Under the pieces are notes generated by a model. The model was not told the origin of the DNA, searched no databases, and saw only the letters and a list, made by a program, of their open reading frames with translations. The translations under genes were made by a program, and so were the position numbers. DNA of 64,000 nt from Streptomyces lienomycini (GTDB taxonomy: Bacteria > Actinomycetota > Actinomycetes > Streptomycetales > Streptomycetaceae): the NCBI RefSeq assembly GCF_027947595.1, contig NZ_CP116257.1, forward strand, positions 1,984,001-2,048,000, read 5' to 3'. This document shows, one piece after another, positions 18,574-26,952 of the stretch (positions are counted from its first letter, which is position 1; every line of letters begins with the position of its first letter).

Positions 18574-19506
18574 ATGGGTGTCTTCGTCTTCCTCCCCCTG
18601 GTCCTGCCTCTGACGGCATGGCCGATCGCCCGCCTCGCCGAACACCATCTGCACCCGCGGACCGCGACCAGGATGCTCACCGCTCTGGCCGTCGCGATGG
18701 CGCTGTGCAGCACGGTGTGCCTGGCGCTGGTCATGGTGGTCGGCACGGCGCAGCTGCCGGGCAACCCGCTGCCCGACGGCTGGTCCGATCCGGAGGTGCG
18801 GGCGGCGGTGCCGTACGACGAGGTGGCCGGCAAGACGGCGATTCCCGCGCTGGGCGCGGTGCTGCTGGCCTGCGGCCGGGTGCTGTGGCGGCACGGCCGG
18901 GTACGCCGCCGCTCCCACCGCGCGCTGGTCGGACTGCCGGACACGGCGGTGGCCGTCCTGCCGGACGACGTCCCCTACGCGTACGCCCTCCCCGGTGGGC
19001 GACGTGACCGGGTCGTGGTGACCACCGCCCTGCTGGGCTGCCTGGAGTCGGCGGAGCGCCGGGCGCTGTTCGCCCACGAGCGGGCGCACCTCGCCCACCG
19101 TCATCATCGGTTCCTGCTGGCCGTACAGCTCGCCTCGCGCGCCAACCCGTTCCTGCGGCCGCTGCGCACCACCGTGACGTACGCCGCGGAGCGGTGGGCG
19201 GACGAGGAGGCGGCCCGGACGGTGAAGAGCCGCCGGGTCGTGGCGCAGGCGATCGGGAAGGCCGCGCTGGTGTCACGCGGAGTTCCGGTGCCGACGCTGG
19301 CCGGCATGGCGGCGCCGGGCCCGGTGCCTCGCCGGGTGGCCGCGTTGCTCGGCCCCGCCCCGGTGACGCGCGGTTGGTCGTCGGTGTCGACTTCGGTGGG
19401 CTGGGCGGCGTGGGCCGCCGCGGCGGGGACCGCCGTGTCGGCGACGGCTTCGGCGAACTCCGCCGTGACCATGTACTTCATCCTGAACTCCGCGACACCC
19501 CTCTGA
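18574..19506 (+). CDS. M56-family membrane metalloprotease (BlaR1-like sensor)
   Basis: The 310-residue protein has hydrophobic segments near residues 3-20, 34-58 and 90-102, and a last one near 275-300. HERAHLAHRHH at about 168-178 is the HExxH zinc motif of M56 peptidases, and AERWADEEAA near 208-217 may give the third ligand. Unlike BlaR1 it has no penicillin-binding sensor domain. It follows the BlaI-type gene by 6 bp and should inactivate that repressor when triggered. The activating signal is unknown. Confidence 0.9.
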   Translation: MGVFVFLPLVLPLTAWPIARLAEHHLHPRTATRMLTALAVAMALCSTVCLALVMVVGTAQLPGNPLPDGWSDPEVRAAVPYDEVAGKTAIPALGAVLLACGRVLWRHGRVRRRSHRALVGLPDTAVAVLPDDVPYAYALPGGRRDRVVVTTALLGCLESAERRALFAHERAHLAHRHHRFLLAVQLASRANPFLRPLRTTVTYAAERWADEEAARTVKSRRVVAQAIGKAALVSRGVPVPTLAGMAAPGPVPRRVAALLGPAPVTRGWSSVSTSVGWAAWAAAAGTAVSATASANSAVTMYFILNSATPL

Positions 19507-19541
19507 TCGCCGGACCGATCGGCCAGACGTTCCCGCCAAGT

Positions 19542-19580
19542 TCTACATACCTGTAGAGCTAACTTCTACAAGTATGTAGA
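19542..19580. promoter_or_regulatory. Two BlaI-type operators upstream of the LCP gene
   Basis: TCTACA-TACC-TGTAGA at 19542-19557 and TCTACA-AGTA-TGTAGA at 19565-19580 are both perfect 6-bp dyads with 4-base spacers, centred 23 bp apart. They match the site before the BlaI-type gene and lie 45-83 bp before the LCP start. I infer that the BlaI-type repressor controls the LCP gene. Confidence 0.85.
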
Positions 19581-19624
19581 GTTCACCTGTTCGAGGGACG
19601 GACTGGGCGGAGGAACGGGCCTCA

Positions 19625-21001
19625 GTGAGTGGCAACGGAAAACGGCGGGCTTCGTTGGGCGGGCCGGCCAGGCTGACCAGGCGGGGCAGGATCCTGCTGT
19701 GGTGTGCCGGGGTGTGCTCCGTGCTGGTCCTGGGCGCCGCCGGGGCCGGTGCGTGGGTCTACCACGACCTGGACGACAACATCCACGCCGCCGACGTCGA
19801 CAACAAGCTCGGGGGCGAGCGACCCGAGAAGGTCAGCCCCGGTTCGAAGAACATCCTGGTCGTGGGCTCGGACAGCCGGGACGGCGACAACGCCCAGTAC
19901 GGCAAGGGCCTGACCACCATGCAGTCCGACACGCTGATGGTGCTGCACATACCCGCGAACCGGGAGTGGGCCACGGTCGTGTCGTTCCCGCGCGATTCCT
20001 GGGTGGAGATATCCGCCTGCGACAAGGGGAACGGCGTGACCTCCACACCGCACCACGCCAAGATCAACGAGGCGTTCGCGACCGGCGGCACCAGCGGCGA
20101 GGTGGCCGGTGCCGCCGCCTGCACCATCAAGACGGTGGAAGCCAGCACCGGACTGCGCATCGACCACTTCATGTCCGTCGACTTCCAGGGCTTCAAGGGC
20201 ATGGTCAACGCACTCGACGGCATAGAGGTCTGCCCCGAGGACGCCATCCATGACGAGAAGGCCCACCTGGACCTGGAGGCCGGCTGCCAGACCGTCAAGG
20301 ACGAGGAGGCGCTCGGGTACGTACGCGCCCGCTACAGCATCGGGGACGGTTCGGACGTCGGACGGATCGGCAGGCAGCAGGAGTTCATGGAGGCACTGGC
20401 CGCCAAGGCCCAGTCCAAGCTGACCAGCCCCGGCGCCCTCTACGGCTTCTTGCAGTCGGCCACCAAGTCGCTGACCACGGACCAGGACCTGGCCGGCATC
20501 AAACCGCTCTCCGGCCTCGCGTCCGAGCTCAAGGGCATTCCGAGCGACCGGCTCACCTTCCTCACGGTGCCGAACTACCCGCGCGAGGCCGACGTGGCCA
20601 GTGACAAGGCCAACGTGGTGTGGCAGTACCCGCAGGCCGCCGAGGTGTTCACCGCGCTGGCCGAGGACCGGGAGATCGACAAGGAGCGCGTGGAGGCGGA
20701 CGCGAAGGACCCGCTCCACGCCTCCGCCGTCCGCGTGCGGGTCCTCAACGGCACCGGGGTGTCCGGGCGGGCCGCCGCCGTCGCCGAGAAGCTGCGCGAG
20801 GCGGGCTTCACCGTCGTCGGCACGGGCAACGCGCCGAAGAGCGGCAGCAGTACGGTGACACACCCGCCCGGCCTGGAACGGCAGGCGGACGTTCTCGCGT
20901 CCAGAGCGAGCGGCGTACGGGCCGAACAGGACGCAGAGGCCGCCTCGGGCATGGTGACCTTCGTGGTCGGAACCGACCTCGATCCCGCACGCATCCGCTG
21001 A
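19625..21001 (+). CDS. LytR-CpsA-Psr (LCP) family cell-wall glycopolymer ligase
   Basis: GTG 19625 gives 458 residues. A cytoplasmic basic start, one membrane helix (about 20-45) and an extracellular LCP domain (about 75-235) are seen. It has ILVVGSDSRDG, MQSDTLMVLHIP and VVSFPRDSWVEI, whose Arg and Asp residues bind the polyprenyl-phosphate substrate. YVRARYSIGDGSDVGRIGRQQ is the closing LCP block. The C-terminal LytR_C domain (about 370-455) has VRVLNGTGVSGRAAAVAEKL. LCP enzymes attach wall polymers to peptidoglycan. Two BlaI-type operators upstream suggest envelope-stress control. Confidence 0.93.
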   Translation: MSGNGKRRASLGGPARLTRRGRILLWCAGVCSVLVLGAAGAGAWVYHDLDDNIHAADVDNKLGGERPEKVSPGSKNILVVGSDSRDGDNAQYGKGLTTMQSDTLMVLHIPANREWATVVSFPRDSWVEISACDKGNGVTSTPHHAKINEAFATGGTSGEVAGAAACTIKTVEASTGLRIDHFMSVDFQGFKGMVNALDGIEVCPEDAIHDEKAHLDLEAGCQTVKDEEALGYVRARYSIGDGSDVGRIGRQQEFMEALAAKAQSKLTSPGALYGFLQSATKSLTTDQDLAGIKPLSGLASELKGIPSDRLTFLTVPNYPREADVASDKANVVWQYPQAAEVFTALAEDREIDKERVEADAKDPLHASAVRVRVLNGTGVSGRAAAVAEKLREAGFTVVGTGNAPKSGSSTVTHPPGLERQADVLASRASGVRAEQDAEAASGMVTFVVGTDLDPARIR

Positions 21002-21013
21002 GCGTGCGGGGCC

Positions 21014-22000
21014 TCAGCCCTCGTCCTCCTCCTCGTCGTCGCCTTCGAAGAAGTCGCCGACCTCGTCCACGACTTCCGCGGCGACCATGCCGCCGACCAC
21101 GCCGACCGCGAGGCCGGCCGCTCCGGCCGCCACGGCCGTGCCCACACCGGGGCCCGAGCGATGGTGGTCGTCGTGGTGTCCGTGATCGGTGTACGGGGCG
21201 CCGTGTCCGTACGCGGCCGGGGCCCCGTACGTCGAGTGGTGCTCGACGAGCTGCCGGATCCAGCCGTCCACCTCGGCCGCCCAGTCGCGGACGTCGTGGT
21301 GGCCGACGGTGAAGCGGGTGACGGCGTCGTGGCCGGAGGTGAGGAGCCCGCCGCGCTTGTCCGCCTCCAGGACCACGTCGATCCCGCCGGGTCCGGCCAG
21401 GAAGGTCAGCTCGACCTCGTTGAGCCGGTGGGCGTACTGAGGAGCGGGGACGAGTTCGATCTCCTGGTAGAACGGCAGCTGCTGGCCCGTCCCTGCGATG
21501 CGCCCGTACTCCAGGTCGGCCGACCTGAAGCCGAAACCGACCTGTCCGAAGGCTTCCAGGACGGCCTCCTGGACGGGCAGGGCCGTGACGGTGAGCTGGT
21601 CCAGGTCGCCCTTGTCCCTGGCGCCGGCGACCGCCAGTTCGGTGCGCACGCCGAGCACGATGCCCAGGTGCTGTCCGTACAGCTCGGTGATCGGCGTCTC
21701 CCACGGCAGCGTGACGCGGAAGGGTACCCCGCGCTCTTCCTCCGCCCCGAGTCGGAAGCCGCCGCCGACGGTGAACCGGTCGAAGACGACGACGCCCTCG
21801 CTCTCCCCGTCCTCGTGCTCCGCCTCGACCCGGGCCACGAGTTCGAGGGTGATGTGCTCGACGTCGAAGTCGGCCTGCCCGCCCCGCAGGCGAACCTCGC
21901 CGGCGAGCATGCCGCCGGGCAGGACGGGAGCCGGATCGAGCACCGTGTCGACCGTGGGGGCGCCCACGCCGAGCGAGCCGAGAAGTCGCTTGAACACCAT
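21014..22000 (-). CDS. Spo0M-like sporulation-control protein with extended C-terminus
   Basis: ATG 22000 has AAGGAG upstream; GTG 22012 overlaps that site and is less likely. The result is 328 residues. The first 250 follow the Spo0M arrestin-like double beta-sandwich, with MVFKRLLGSLGVGAPTVDTVL, RLRGGQADFDVEHITLELVA and PWETPITELYGQHLG. A C-terminal addition has a His-rich segment, a Gly/Ala hydrophobic helix (GTAVAAGAAGLAVGVVGGMV) and an acidic end. Spo0M influences the start of sporulation and cell-cycle regulation in Bacillus; the role here is inferred. It converges on the LCP gene. Confidence 0.88.
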   Translation of the reverse strand: MVFKRLLGSLGVGAPTVDTVLDPAPVLPGGMLAGEVRLRGGQADFDVEHITLELVARVEAEHEDGESEGVVVFDRFTVGGGFRLGAEEERGVPFRVTLPWETPITELYGQHLGIVLGVRTELAVAGARDKGDLDQLTVTALPVQEAVLEAFGQVGFGFRSADLEYGRIAGTGQQLPFYQEIELVPAPQYAHRLNEVELTFLAGPGGIDVVLEADKRGGLLTSGHDAVTRFTVGHHDVRDWAAEVDGWIRQLVEHHSTYGAPAAYGHGAPYTDHGHHDDHHRSGPGVGTAVAAGAAGLAVGVVGGMVAAEVVDEVGDFFEGDDEEEDEG

Positions 22001-22041
22001 CGTGGCGTCCACTCCTTACGCGTACTTGTGTTCCATGAGGT

Positions 22042-22079
22042 GGTGCCGTCCGGCCGGGAAGGTGTGGACGGACGGCACC
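22042..22079 (-). terminator. Hairpin between the 72-aa gene and the spo0M-like gene
   Basis: GGTGCCGTCCG (22042-22052) and CGGACGGCACC (22069-22079) are perfect 11-bp arms around a 16-base loop. It lies 20 bases past the stop of the upstream minus-strand gene and before the spo0M-like start. It probably ends or attenuates transcription. Confidence 0.65.
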
Positions 22080-22098
22080 GGGCCCCTGCCGGGGAGGA

Positions 22099-22317
22099 CT
22101 ACTTGGCGGCTTCGAGAGCGGCGAGTGCCTGGGCCCAGCGGACGTACTTCAACTCGGCCAGGTCCGCCACCGTCTTGACCCCGAACGCCTCGTCGAGCAG
22201 TTCGCCGTCGCGGTCGGAGACGCCCTTCAGTGCCGCGACCGGGGCGGCGAGTATCTCCGGCAGACTCTTGTCCGCCCACGTCTTGTCCAGCACCTTGTCC
22301 AGATCGATCGAAGCCAT
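22099..22317 (-). CDS. Small helical protein with helix-hairpin-helix-like core
   Basis: ATG 22317 gives 72 residues. The sequence has LPEILAAPVAALKGVSDRDG, then LDEAFGVKTVADLAELKYVR and a C-terminal Ala-rich helix. The 'FGVKTVADLA' segment resembles a single helix-hairpin-helix of the kind found in small DNA-binding or scaffold proteins. A degenerate BlaI-type operator lies 46 bp upstream, so it may belong to the envelope-stress regulon. The function is unknown. Its size and good codon bias support a real gene. Confidence 0.75.
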   Translation of the reverse strand: MASIDLDKVLDKTWADKSLPEILAAPVAALKGVSDRDGELLDEAFGVKTVADLAELKYVRWAQALAALEAAK

Positions 22318-22362
22318 GTGTCGTCTCCAGGGGGTGCGGCCAGGGTCGTCCCCAGGCCTGTT

Positions 22363-22378
22363 TCTACAAACGAGTAGA
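22363..22378 (-). promoter_or_regulatory. BlaI-type operator, one half imperfect
   Basis: TCTACA-AACG-AGTAGA has the same half-site and 4-base spacer as the sites near 18.1 and 19.55 kb, with one mismatch in the right arm (AGTAGA for TGTAGA). It lies in the promoter region of the 72-residue gene on the minus strand. Confidence 0.65.
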
Positions 22379-22699
22379 AGCATAGAGTTGGTCGGACAGG
22401 CAGGGAGCGCGCTCCGGCCGACCGCGTTCGGAAAGGCCGAAAGGTGCTGCTGACCTGGCCAAATGCCACTTGTGAGGAGTCTCGCCCTCGGTGGCGTGCC
22501 GGGACGGGCGGGCCGCGGGCCCGACACGGGCCGGCGCGCGGCGGCCGGGAACCCGGTTTCGACCAGAATCGTTCTTCTGTCTGCACTTCTAGTGAGGGAG
22601 CCAGAGCTTGTCCGCCAGATCGACGGACCCTTCGGGGTGCGGTCCCCGCCCCTTTCGCCCCGCACCGCCCGAGCACGGATCACGGCGGGGTGGTGTCGG
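22379..22699. other. Intergenic region before the CNNM/CBS pair
   Basis: This stretch lies between a minus-strand small gene and the plus-strand membrane protein. The membrane-protein frame is open upstream to 22463, but that extension has no hydrophobic or family-like sequence. A GAGCGCGCTC palindrome lies at 22407-22416. I see no clear promoter. Confidence 0.4.
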
Positions 22700-24037
22700 A
22701 TGAGTGCCGTCGAAGCCTGGCTGGGGGTGCTGGCCGTGTTCGTCCTCACCGCCGGTACCGGCTACTTCGTCGCCCAGGAGTTCGCCTACGTCTCGGCCGA
22801 CCGGCTGGCCCTCGCCCGTGAGGCGGAGAAGGGGGACAAGAAGGCCGCCCGCGCCCTGAAGGTGCTGGAGCGGCTGTCGTTCATGCTCTCGGGCGCCCAA
22901 CTCGGCATCACGGTGACCGGTCTGGTGGTCGGCTTCATCGCCGAGCCGTCCGTCTCCGCGCTGCTGCGGCCCGTGCTGTCCGGCATCGGCGTCCCCGACG
23001 GCGCCGTCACCGGCATCTCCGTCGTCCTCGCCTTCGTCCTCGCCACGGTCGTGCAGATGGTGCTGGGCGAGCTGGCCCCGAAGAACCTCGCCATCGCCGT
23101 CCCGGAACGGCTGGCCAAGGCGCTGTCCGGTTCCACGCTGGGCTACCTGAAGGTGGTCGGCCCGGTCGTCCGGATCTTCGACGGGGCGGCCAACAAGCTG
23201 CTGCGCGGGGTCGGCATCGAACCGGTCGAGGAACTGCACCACGGCGCCACCCTGGAGGAGCTGGGCCACCTGATCGGCGAGGCCCACGAACAGGGAGAGC
23301 TGCCCCGCGGCACGGCCGAACTGCTCGACCACGCCCTGGAGTTCTCCGAGCGGACCCTGCGCGAGGTGATGGTGCCGCGCGCGGACGCGGTCTTCGTCCG
23401 CAAGGACGCCACGGCCGCCGAGGCCATCACCCTCATCGCCGGGCACGGCCACTCCAACTACCCCGTACTCGGCGACCATCCGGACGACGTGGCGGGCGTA
23501 CTGGGGGTGCGGGAGCTGATGAGGCTGCCCGCCGGGCAGACCACCGCCACCGCGGTCGGGACGGCGGCCCGGCGTCCCCTGCTGCTGCCGGACACCCTGC
23601 CGCTGCCGGACGCCGTACGGCGGATGCGCGAGCAGGACGACGAGTTCGCCGTCGTCCTGGACGAGCACGGAGGCGTGGCCGGTGTCGTGACCTACGAGGA
23701 CATCGCCGAGGAACTGGTGGGAGACATCGCCGACGAGTCGGACACCGTCACCGAGGTGGCCGTCGCGGACGGCGGGGGATGGCTGGTGGACGCCGGGCGC
23801 CGCCTGGACGAGGTGGCCGAGGCCACCGGCGTCGAGCTGCCCGAGGAGGACGACTACGAAACCGTGGCCGGGCTCATCGTCGACCGGCTCGGCCGCTTCC
23901 CGGCGATCGGGGACCGGCTCACCGTGGAGCTGCGCGGAGGTGGCAGCGCCGTGATCGACGTACGCACCCTCGACCGGCACGTGCCCGAACGGATCCGGAT
24001 CGAGCGGCCGGCCGAGAAGGCGGAGGAGCAGGCATGA
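22700..24037 (+). CDS. CNNM/DUF21 membrane protein with CBS pair and CorC_HlyC domain
   Basis: ATG 22700 gives 445 residues. The DUF21/CNNM domain (about 1-195) has three membrane segments, including VLAVFVLTAGTGYFVAQEFA, and signature pieces LSGAQLGITVTGLVVGFIAEP and MVLGELAPKNLAIA. A CBS pair (about 215-335) contains VMVPRADAVFV and FAVVLDEHGGVAGVVTYEDI. The CorC_HlyC domain follows. Such proteins, often labelled hemolysins, are implicated in Mg2+ or cobalt efflux with nucleotide sensing by CBS. It overlaps the next paralogous gene by 4 bp (ATGA). Confidence 0.92.
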   Translation: MSAVEAWLGVLAVFVLTAGTGYFVAQEFAYVSADRLALAREAEKGDKKAARALKVLERLSFMLSGAQLGITVTGLVVGFIAEPSVSALLRPVLSGIGVPDGAVTGISVVLAFVLATVVQMVLGELAPKNLAIAVPERLAKALSGSTLGYLKVVGPVVRIFDGAANKLLRGVGIEPVEELHHGATLEELGHLIGEAHEQGELPRGTAELLDHALEFSERTLREVMVPRADAVFVRKDATAAEAITLIAGHGHSNYPVLGDHPDDVAGVLGVRELMRLPAGQTTATAVGTAARRPLLLPDTLPLPDAVRRMREQDDEFAVVLDEHGGVAGVVTYEDIAEELVGDIADESDTVTEVAVADGGGWLVDAGRRLDEVAEATGVELPEEDDYETVAGLIVDRLGRFPAIGDRLTVELRGGGSAVIDVRTLDRHVPERIRIERPAEKAEEQA

Positions 24038-25053
24038 GTTTCCCGACGGCACTCTTCGTCACCGTCCTCCTGCTCGTCGGCAGTGGGTTCTTCGTCGCGG
24101 CCGAGTTCGCGCTGGTCGCCGCCAAACGGCACCGCATGGAGAAGGCCGTGGCCGACGGGCGGCGCGGCGCCAGGGCCGCGCTGGCCGGAATGCGGGAGCT
24201 CTCGCTGATGCTGGCCGGCGCCCAGCTCGGCATCACCGTGTGCACCCTGGGACTGGGCTCCGTGTCCAAGCCCGCGATCTCCCACGAACTGGACCCGCTG
24301 CTGCACAGGCTGGGCCTGCCCGCCGCGCTCAGCTACGGCGTGGCCTTCGCCGTGGCGATGATCGTCGTGGTGTTCCTGCACATGGTCCTCGGCGAGATGG
24401 CGCCCAAGTCCTGGGCCATCGCCCACCCCGAGCGCTCCGCGATGCTGCTGGCCCCGCCCTTCCGCGCCGTCGCGACCGCCGTACGGCCGCTGATCCGGGT
24501 CCTCAACAGGCTCAGCAACGCCCTGGTCCGCCTCTGCCGGGTCACCCCGCGCGACGAACTGGCCTCCGTCCACAACCGGGAGCAGCTCACCCACCTCGTG
24601 GAGGAGTCCGAACGGCTCGGCCTGATCAGCGAGACCGACTCCGACCTGCTGACCCGGTCACTGACCGAGCCCGAGACGCCCGTGCGCGACCTGGTGGTAC
24701 CGGCCGCCGACATCGTCGCGGTCCACGCCGACGCCGACGCCGAGCACATCCTGAGCGTGGCCGCCGCGCACGACCGCACCCGGCTGCTGGTCCGCCGGGA
24801 GGACGCGATCCTCGGCTCGGTGCACGCCCGCGACGTCCTGGTGGCGCGAGCGCGAGGGCGGACGACCGGCGCCCGCGCGCTGGCACGCCCCGTGCCGGAA
24901 CTGGCGGAGGACGCCACGGTCGCCGAGGCCATCGAGGTCCTGCGCCGGCGCCGGGCGTCGCTCGCCGTGGTCCGCGACGGCGCGGGGCGGCTCACCGGCA
25001 TCGTGAGCCTGGACGACCTGCTGGCCCGCTACCTCCAGCCACAGTCCGCATAA
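24034..25053 (+). CDS. CNNM/DUF21 membrane protein with CBS pair, shorter paralog
   Basis: ATG 24034 overlaps the upstream stop. The 339 residues repeat the layout of the preceding protein: DUF21 segments (TALFVTVLLLVGSGFFVAAE, LAGAQLGITVCTLGLGSVSK, MVLGEMAPKSWAIA) and two CBS motifs ending VRDGAGRLTGIVSLDDLLA. The CorC_HlyC domain is missing, so it ends about 100 residues earlier. The pair is commonly encoded together in Streptomyces and may form a hetero-dimer, as inferred from coupling and similarity. Confidence 0.92.
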   Translation: MSFPTALFVTVLLLVGSGFFVAAEFALVAAKRHRMEKAVADGRRGARAALAGMRELSLMLAGAQLGITVCTLGLGSVSKPAISHELDPLLHRLGLPAALSYGVAFAVAMIVVVFLHMVLGEMAPKSWAIAHPERSAMLLAPPFRAVATAVRPLIRVLNRLSNALVRLCRVTPRDELASVHNREQLTHLVEESERLGLISETDSDLLTRSLTEPETPVRDLVVPAADIVAVHADADAEHILSVAAAHDRTRLLVRREDAILGSVHARDVLVARARGRTTGARALARPVPELAEDATVAEAIEVLRRRRASLAVVRDGAGRLTGIVSLDDLLARYLQPQSA

Positions 25054-25241
25054 CGGCCCGGATGTGGACGACTCCCGTGTCCGCCGGCGGGCATAGGGCT
25101 GCTCCTCGTCGTGGCGCTCGCGACCCGCTGGGGCCGGTACCCGCGGTCCGCCGGGCCGGGCAGGACGGTGTGGGCCGAGTGGGTCCGCACGGCTGGTGCA
25201 TGACCCCCTGGCCGGATGCCACGGGTCGTTAGTGTTCAGCC

Positions 25242-26245
25242 ATGGCGAAGCGGCACGTGGTGGCGGTACTGGCCTTCGAGGGCATGGCGCCCTTCGAACT
25301 GGGCGTCGTGGTGGAGGTCTTCGGCCTGTCGCGGCCGGAACTGGGGGAGCTGCCCTGGTATGAGCTGCGGGTGTGCGCCGAGGAGCCCGGCCGGGATCTG
25401 CGGGCGGTCGGCGGGTTCACCCTGCGCGCCGAGTGCGGCCTCGACGCGCTGGCCGCCGCGGACACGGTGATCGTGCGGGGGTGGCCGAGACCGGGGCGGA
25501 CGTCTCGCCCGCCCTGGTGGACGCGCTGCTGCGGGCCCATGCGCGGGGGGCCCGCCTGGTGTCGATCTGCTCGGGGGCGTTCGCACTGGCCGCGACCGGC
25601 CTGCTGGAGGGCCGACGCGCCACCACGCACTGGCGTTACGCCCGCGCGCTCGCCGAACGGCATCCCGGGATCGAGGTCGACCCCGACGTGCTGTACGTCG
25701 ACAACGGCGACGTCCTCACCAGCGCGGGCAGCGCGGCCGGTATCGACCTGTGCCTCTACCTGGTCCGGGCCGATCACGGTGCCGGCGTGGCCAACGCGGT
25801 GGCGCGTCGCTTCGTCGTTCCCCCGCACCGCGAGGGCGGGCAGGCCCAGTTCATCGAGGCGGCGGTGGGAGGCATCGATCCCGAGGGCGACGGCGACGGC
25901 GTCATGCGGAGCATGGACTGGGCGCTGCGCCATCTGCGCACACCGTTGTCGGTGCCCGCCCTGGCCGGGGCCGCGTGTATGTCGCAGCGCTCGTACGCGA
26001 GGCACTTCACCCGCCGCAACGGCGTGAGCCCCATGCGCTGGGTCATCGCCCAGCGGGTGGCTGCCAGCCTGCCGCTGCTCGAGTCCGGGGAGGGCACCGT
26101 GGACGAGGTCGCCGCCGCGGTCGGCTTCGACAGCACCGCGACGTACCGGCACCACTTCGCACGCCGGATGCGGACGACGCCGACGGCCTACCGCAAGACG
26201 TTCACCCGCGCCCCCGCGCCTCCCCGCGCGGACGGGGAGCACTGA
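25242..26245 (+). pseudogene. GlxA-family AraC-type regulator, frameshifted
   Basis: The gene opens at ATG 25242 with VVAVLAFEGMAPFELGVVVE, the DJ-1/PfpI-type start of GlxA regulators. Near 25477-25481, in a run of five G, the frame must shift to continue VAETGADVSPALVDALLRAH and SICSGAFALAATGLLEGRRA. The C-terminal AraC HTH pair is intact (LAGAACMSQRSYARHFTRRN; VDEVAAAVGFDSTATYRHHF) up to TGA 26245. One missing G explains it, so a sequencing error or a recent mutation are both possible. If read through, it would give about 334 residues. It probably controls the rhodanese gene downstream. Confidence 0.82.
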
Positions 26246-26322
26246 GACGGCTGGCGGAATCTTGGAAACCTCTGGCATTCATGCCACTCGTGGGGCGGGG
26301 TGCGGGGGGCCGAGGATGGATT

Positions 26323-26356
26323 CGCGCGCCGTGCCGGGGACCCGGCACGGCGCGCG
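26323..26356. repeat. Perfect 16-bp inverted repeat before the rhodanese gene
   Basis: CGCGCGCCGTGCCGGG (26323-26338) and its exact reverse complement (26341-26356) are separated by only GA. As RNA this is an extremely stable hairpin. It may terminate the regulator transcript or, as DNA, be a dyad for a regulator such as the upstream GlxA protein. It lies 37 bp before the rhodanese start. Confidence 0.7.
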
Positions 26357-26393
26357 GACTCCCTTCCGACCCGCACGAACAAGAGGTGCCCCC

Positions 26394-26879
26394 ATGTCTG
26401 TCACCGCTTCCGCCGAGAACACCGGTGCCGTCCTCGGCGTGCCCGCTGCCGCGCCCGCCGAGGCCGCCGCCCACTATGCCGCCCGGCTCGCCTTCGAGGC
26501 GGACGTCTCCGACGTCCACGCCGATCTGGAATCCGGCGAACCGGGGATCGTGGTGGTCGACACCCGTGGCAGCGCCGCCTGGGACCAGGGGCACATCCCG
26601 GGCGCCGTGCACATCCCGACCGCGCGGATCGCCGACCTGGCCCCGCGGCTCATCGACCCGGCCCTGACCGTGGTCACCTACTGCTGGGGTCCCGGCTGCA
26701 ACGGCGCGACCCGCGCGGCGCTGGCCTTCGCCCGCCTCGGCTACCAGGTCAAGGAGATGCTCGGCGGCTTCGAGTACTGGGTACGCGAGGGCTTCGCCCA
26801 CGACTCCGCCACCGGCGTCCAGCAGCGCCCTGTGGACGACCTGACCGCCCCGCGCGCGGGCGTCTCCTGCGCGTGCTGA
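26394..26879 (+). CDS. Rhodanese-like sulfurtransferase
   Basis: ATG 26394, with AAGAGG upstream, gives 161 residues. One rhodanese domain (about 38-135) has VVVDTRGSAAWDQGHIPGAV, then the active loop TYCWGPGCNGATRAA with a catalytic Cys at its start and a second Cys in the loop. YQVKEMLGGFEYWVREGF closes the domain. The loop CWGPGCNG recurs in rhodaneses beside AraC/GlxA-type regulators, from memory. It probably transfers sulfane sulfur or has a redox role. Confidence 0.9.
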   Translation: MSVTASAENTGAVLGVPAAAPAEAAAHYAARLAFEADVSDVHADLESGEPGIVVVDTRGSAAWDQGHIPGAVHIPTARIADLAPRLIDPALTVVTYCWGPGCNGATRAALAFARLGYQVKEMLGGFEYWVREGFAHDSATGVQQRPVDDLTAPRAGVSCAC

Positions 26880-26952
26880 AGCGAGGGACGGCGACGGACG
26901 GCAGGCCGGCCGACGGCGGCGGAGCGGGCACGGTGGTGCCGACGTCGCGTAC

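Noticed and set aside
22463..22699. Longer N-terminus for the first CNNM/CBS protein
   Set aside because: The upstream part is Arg/Pro-rich and not hydrophobic. The family starts just before the first membrane helix, which fits ATG 22700.
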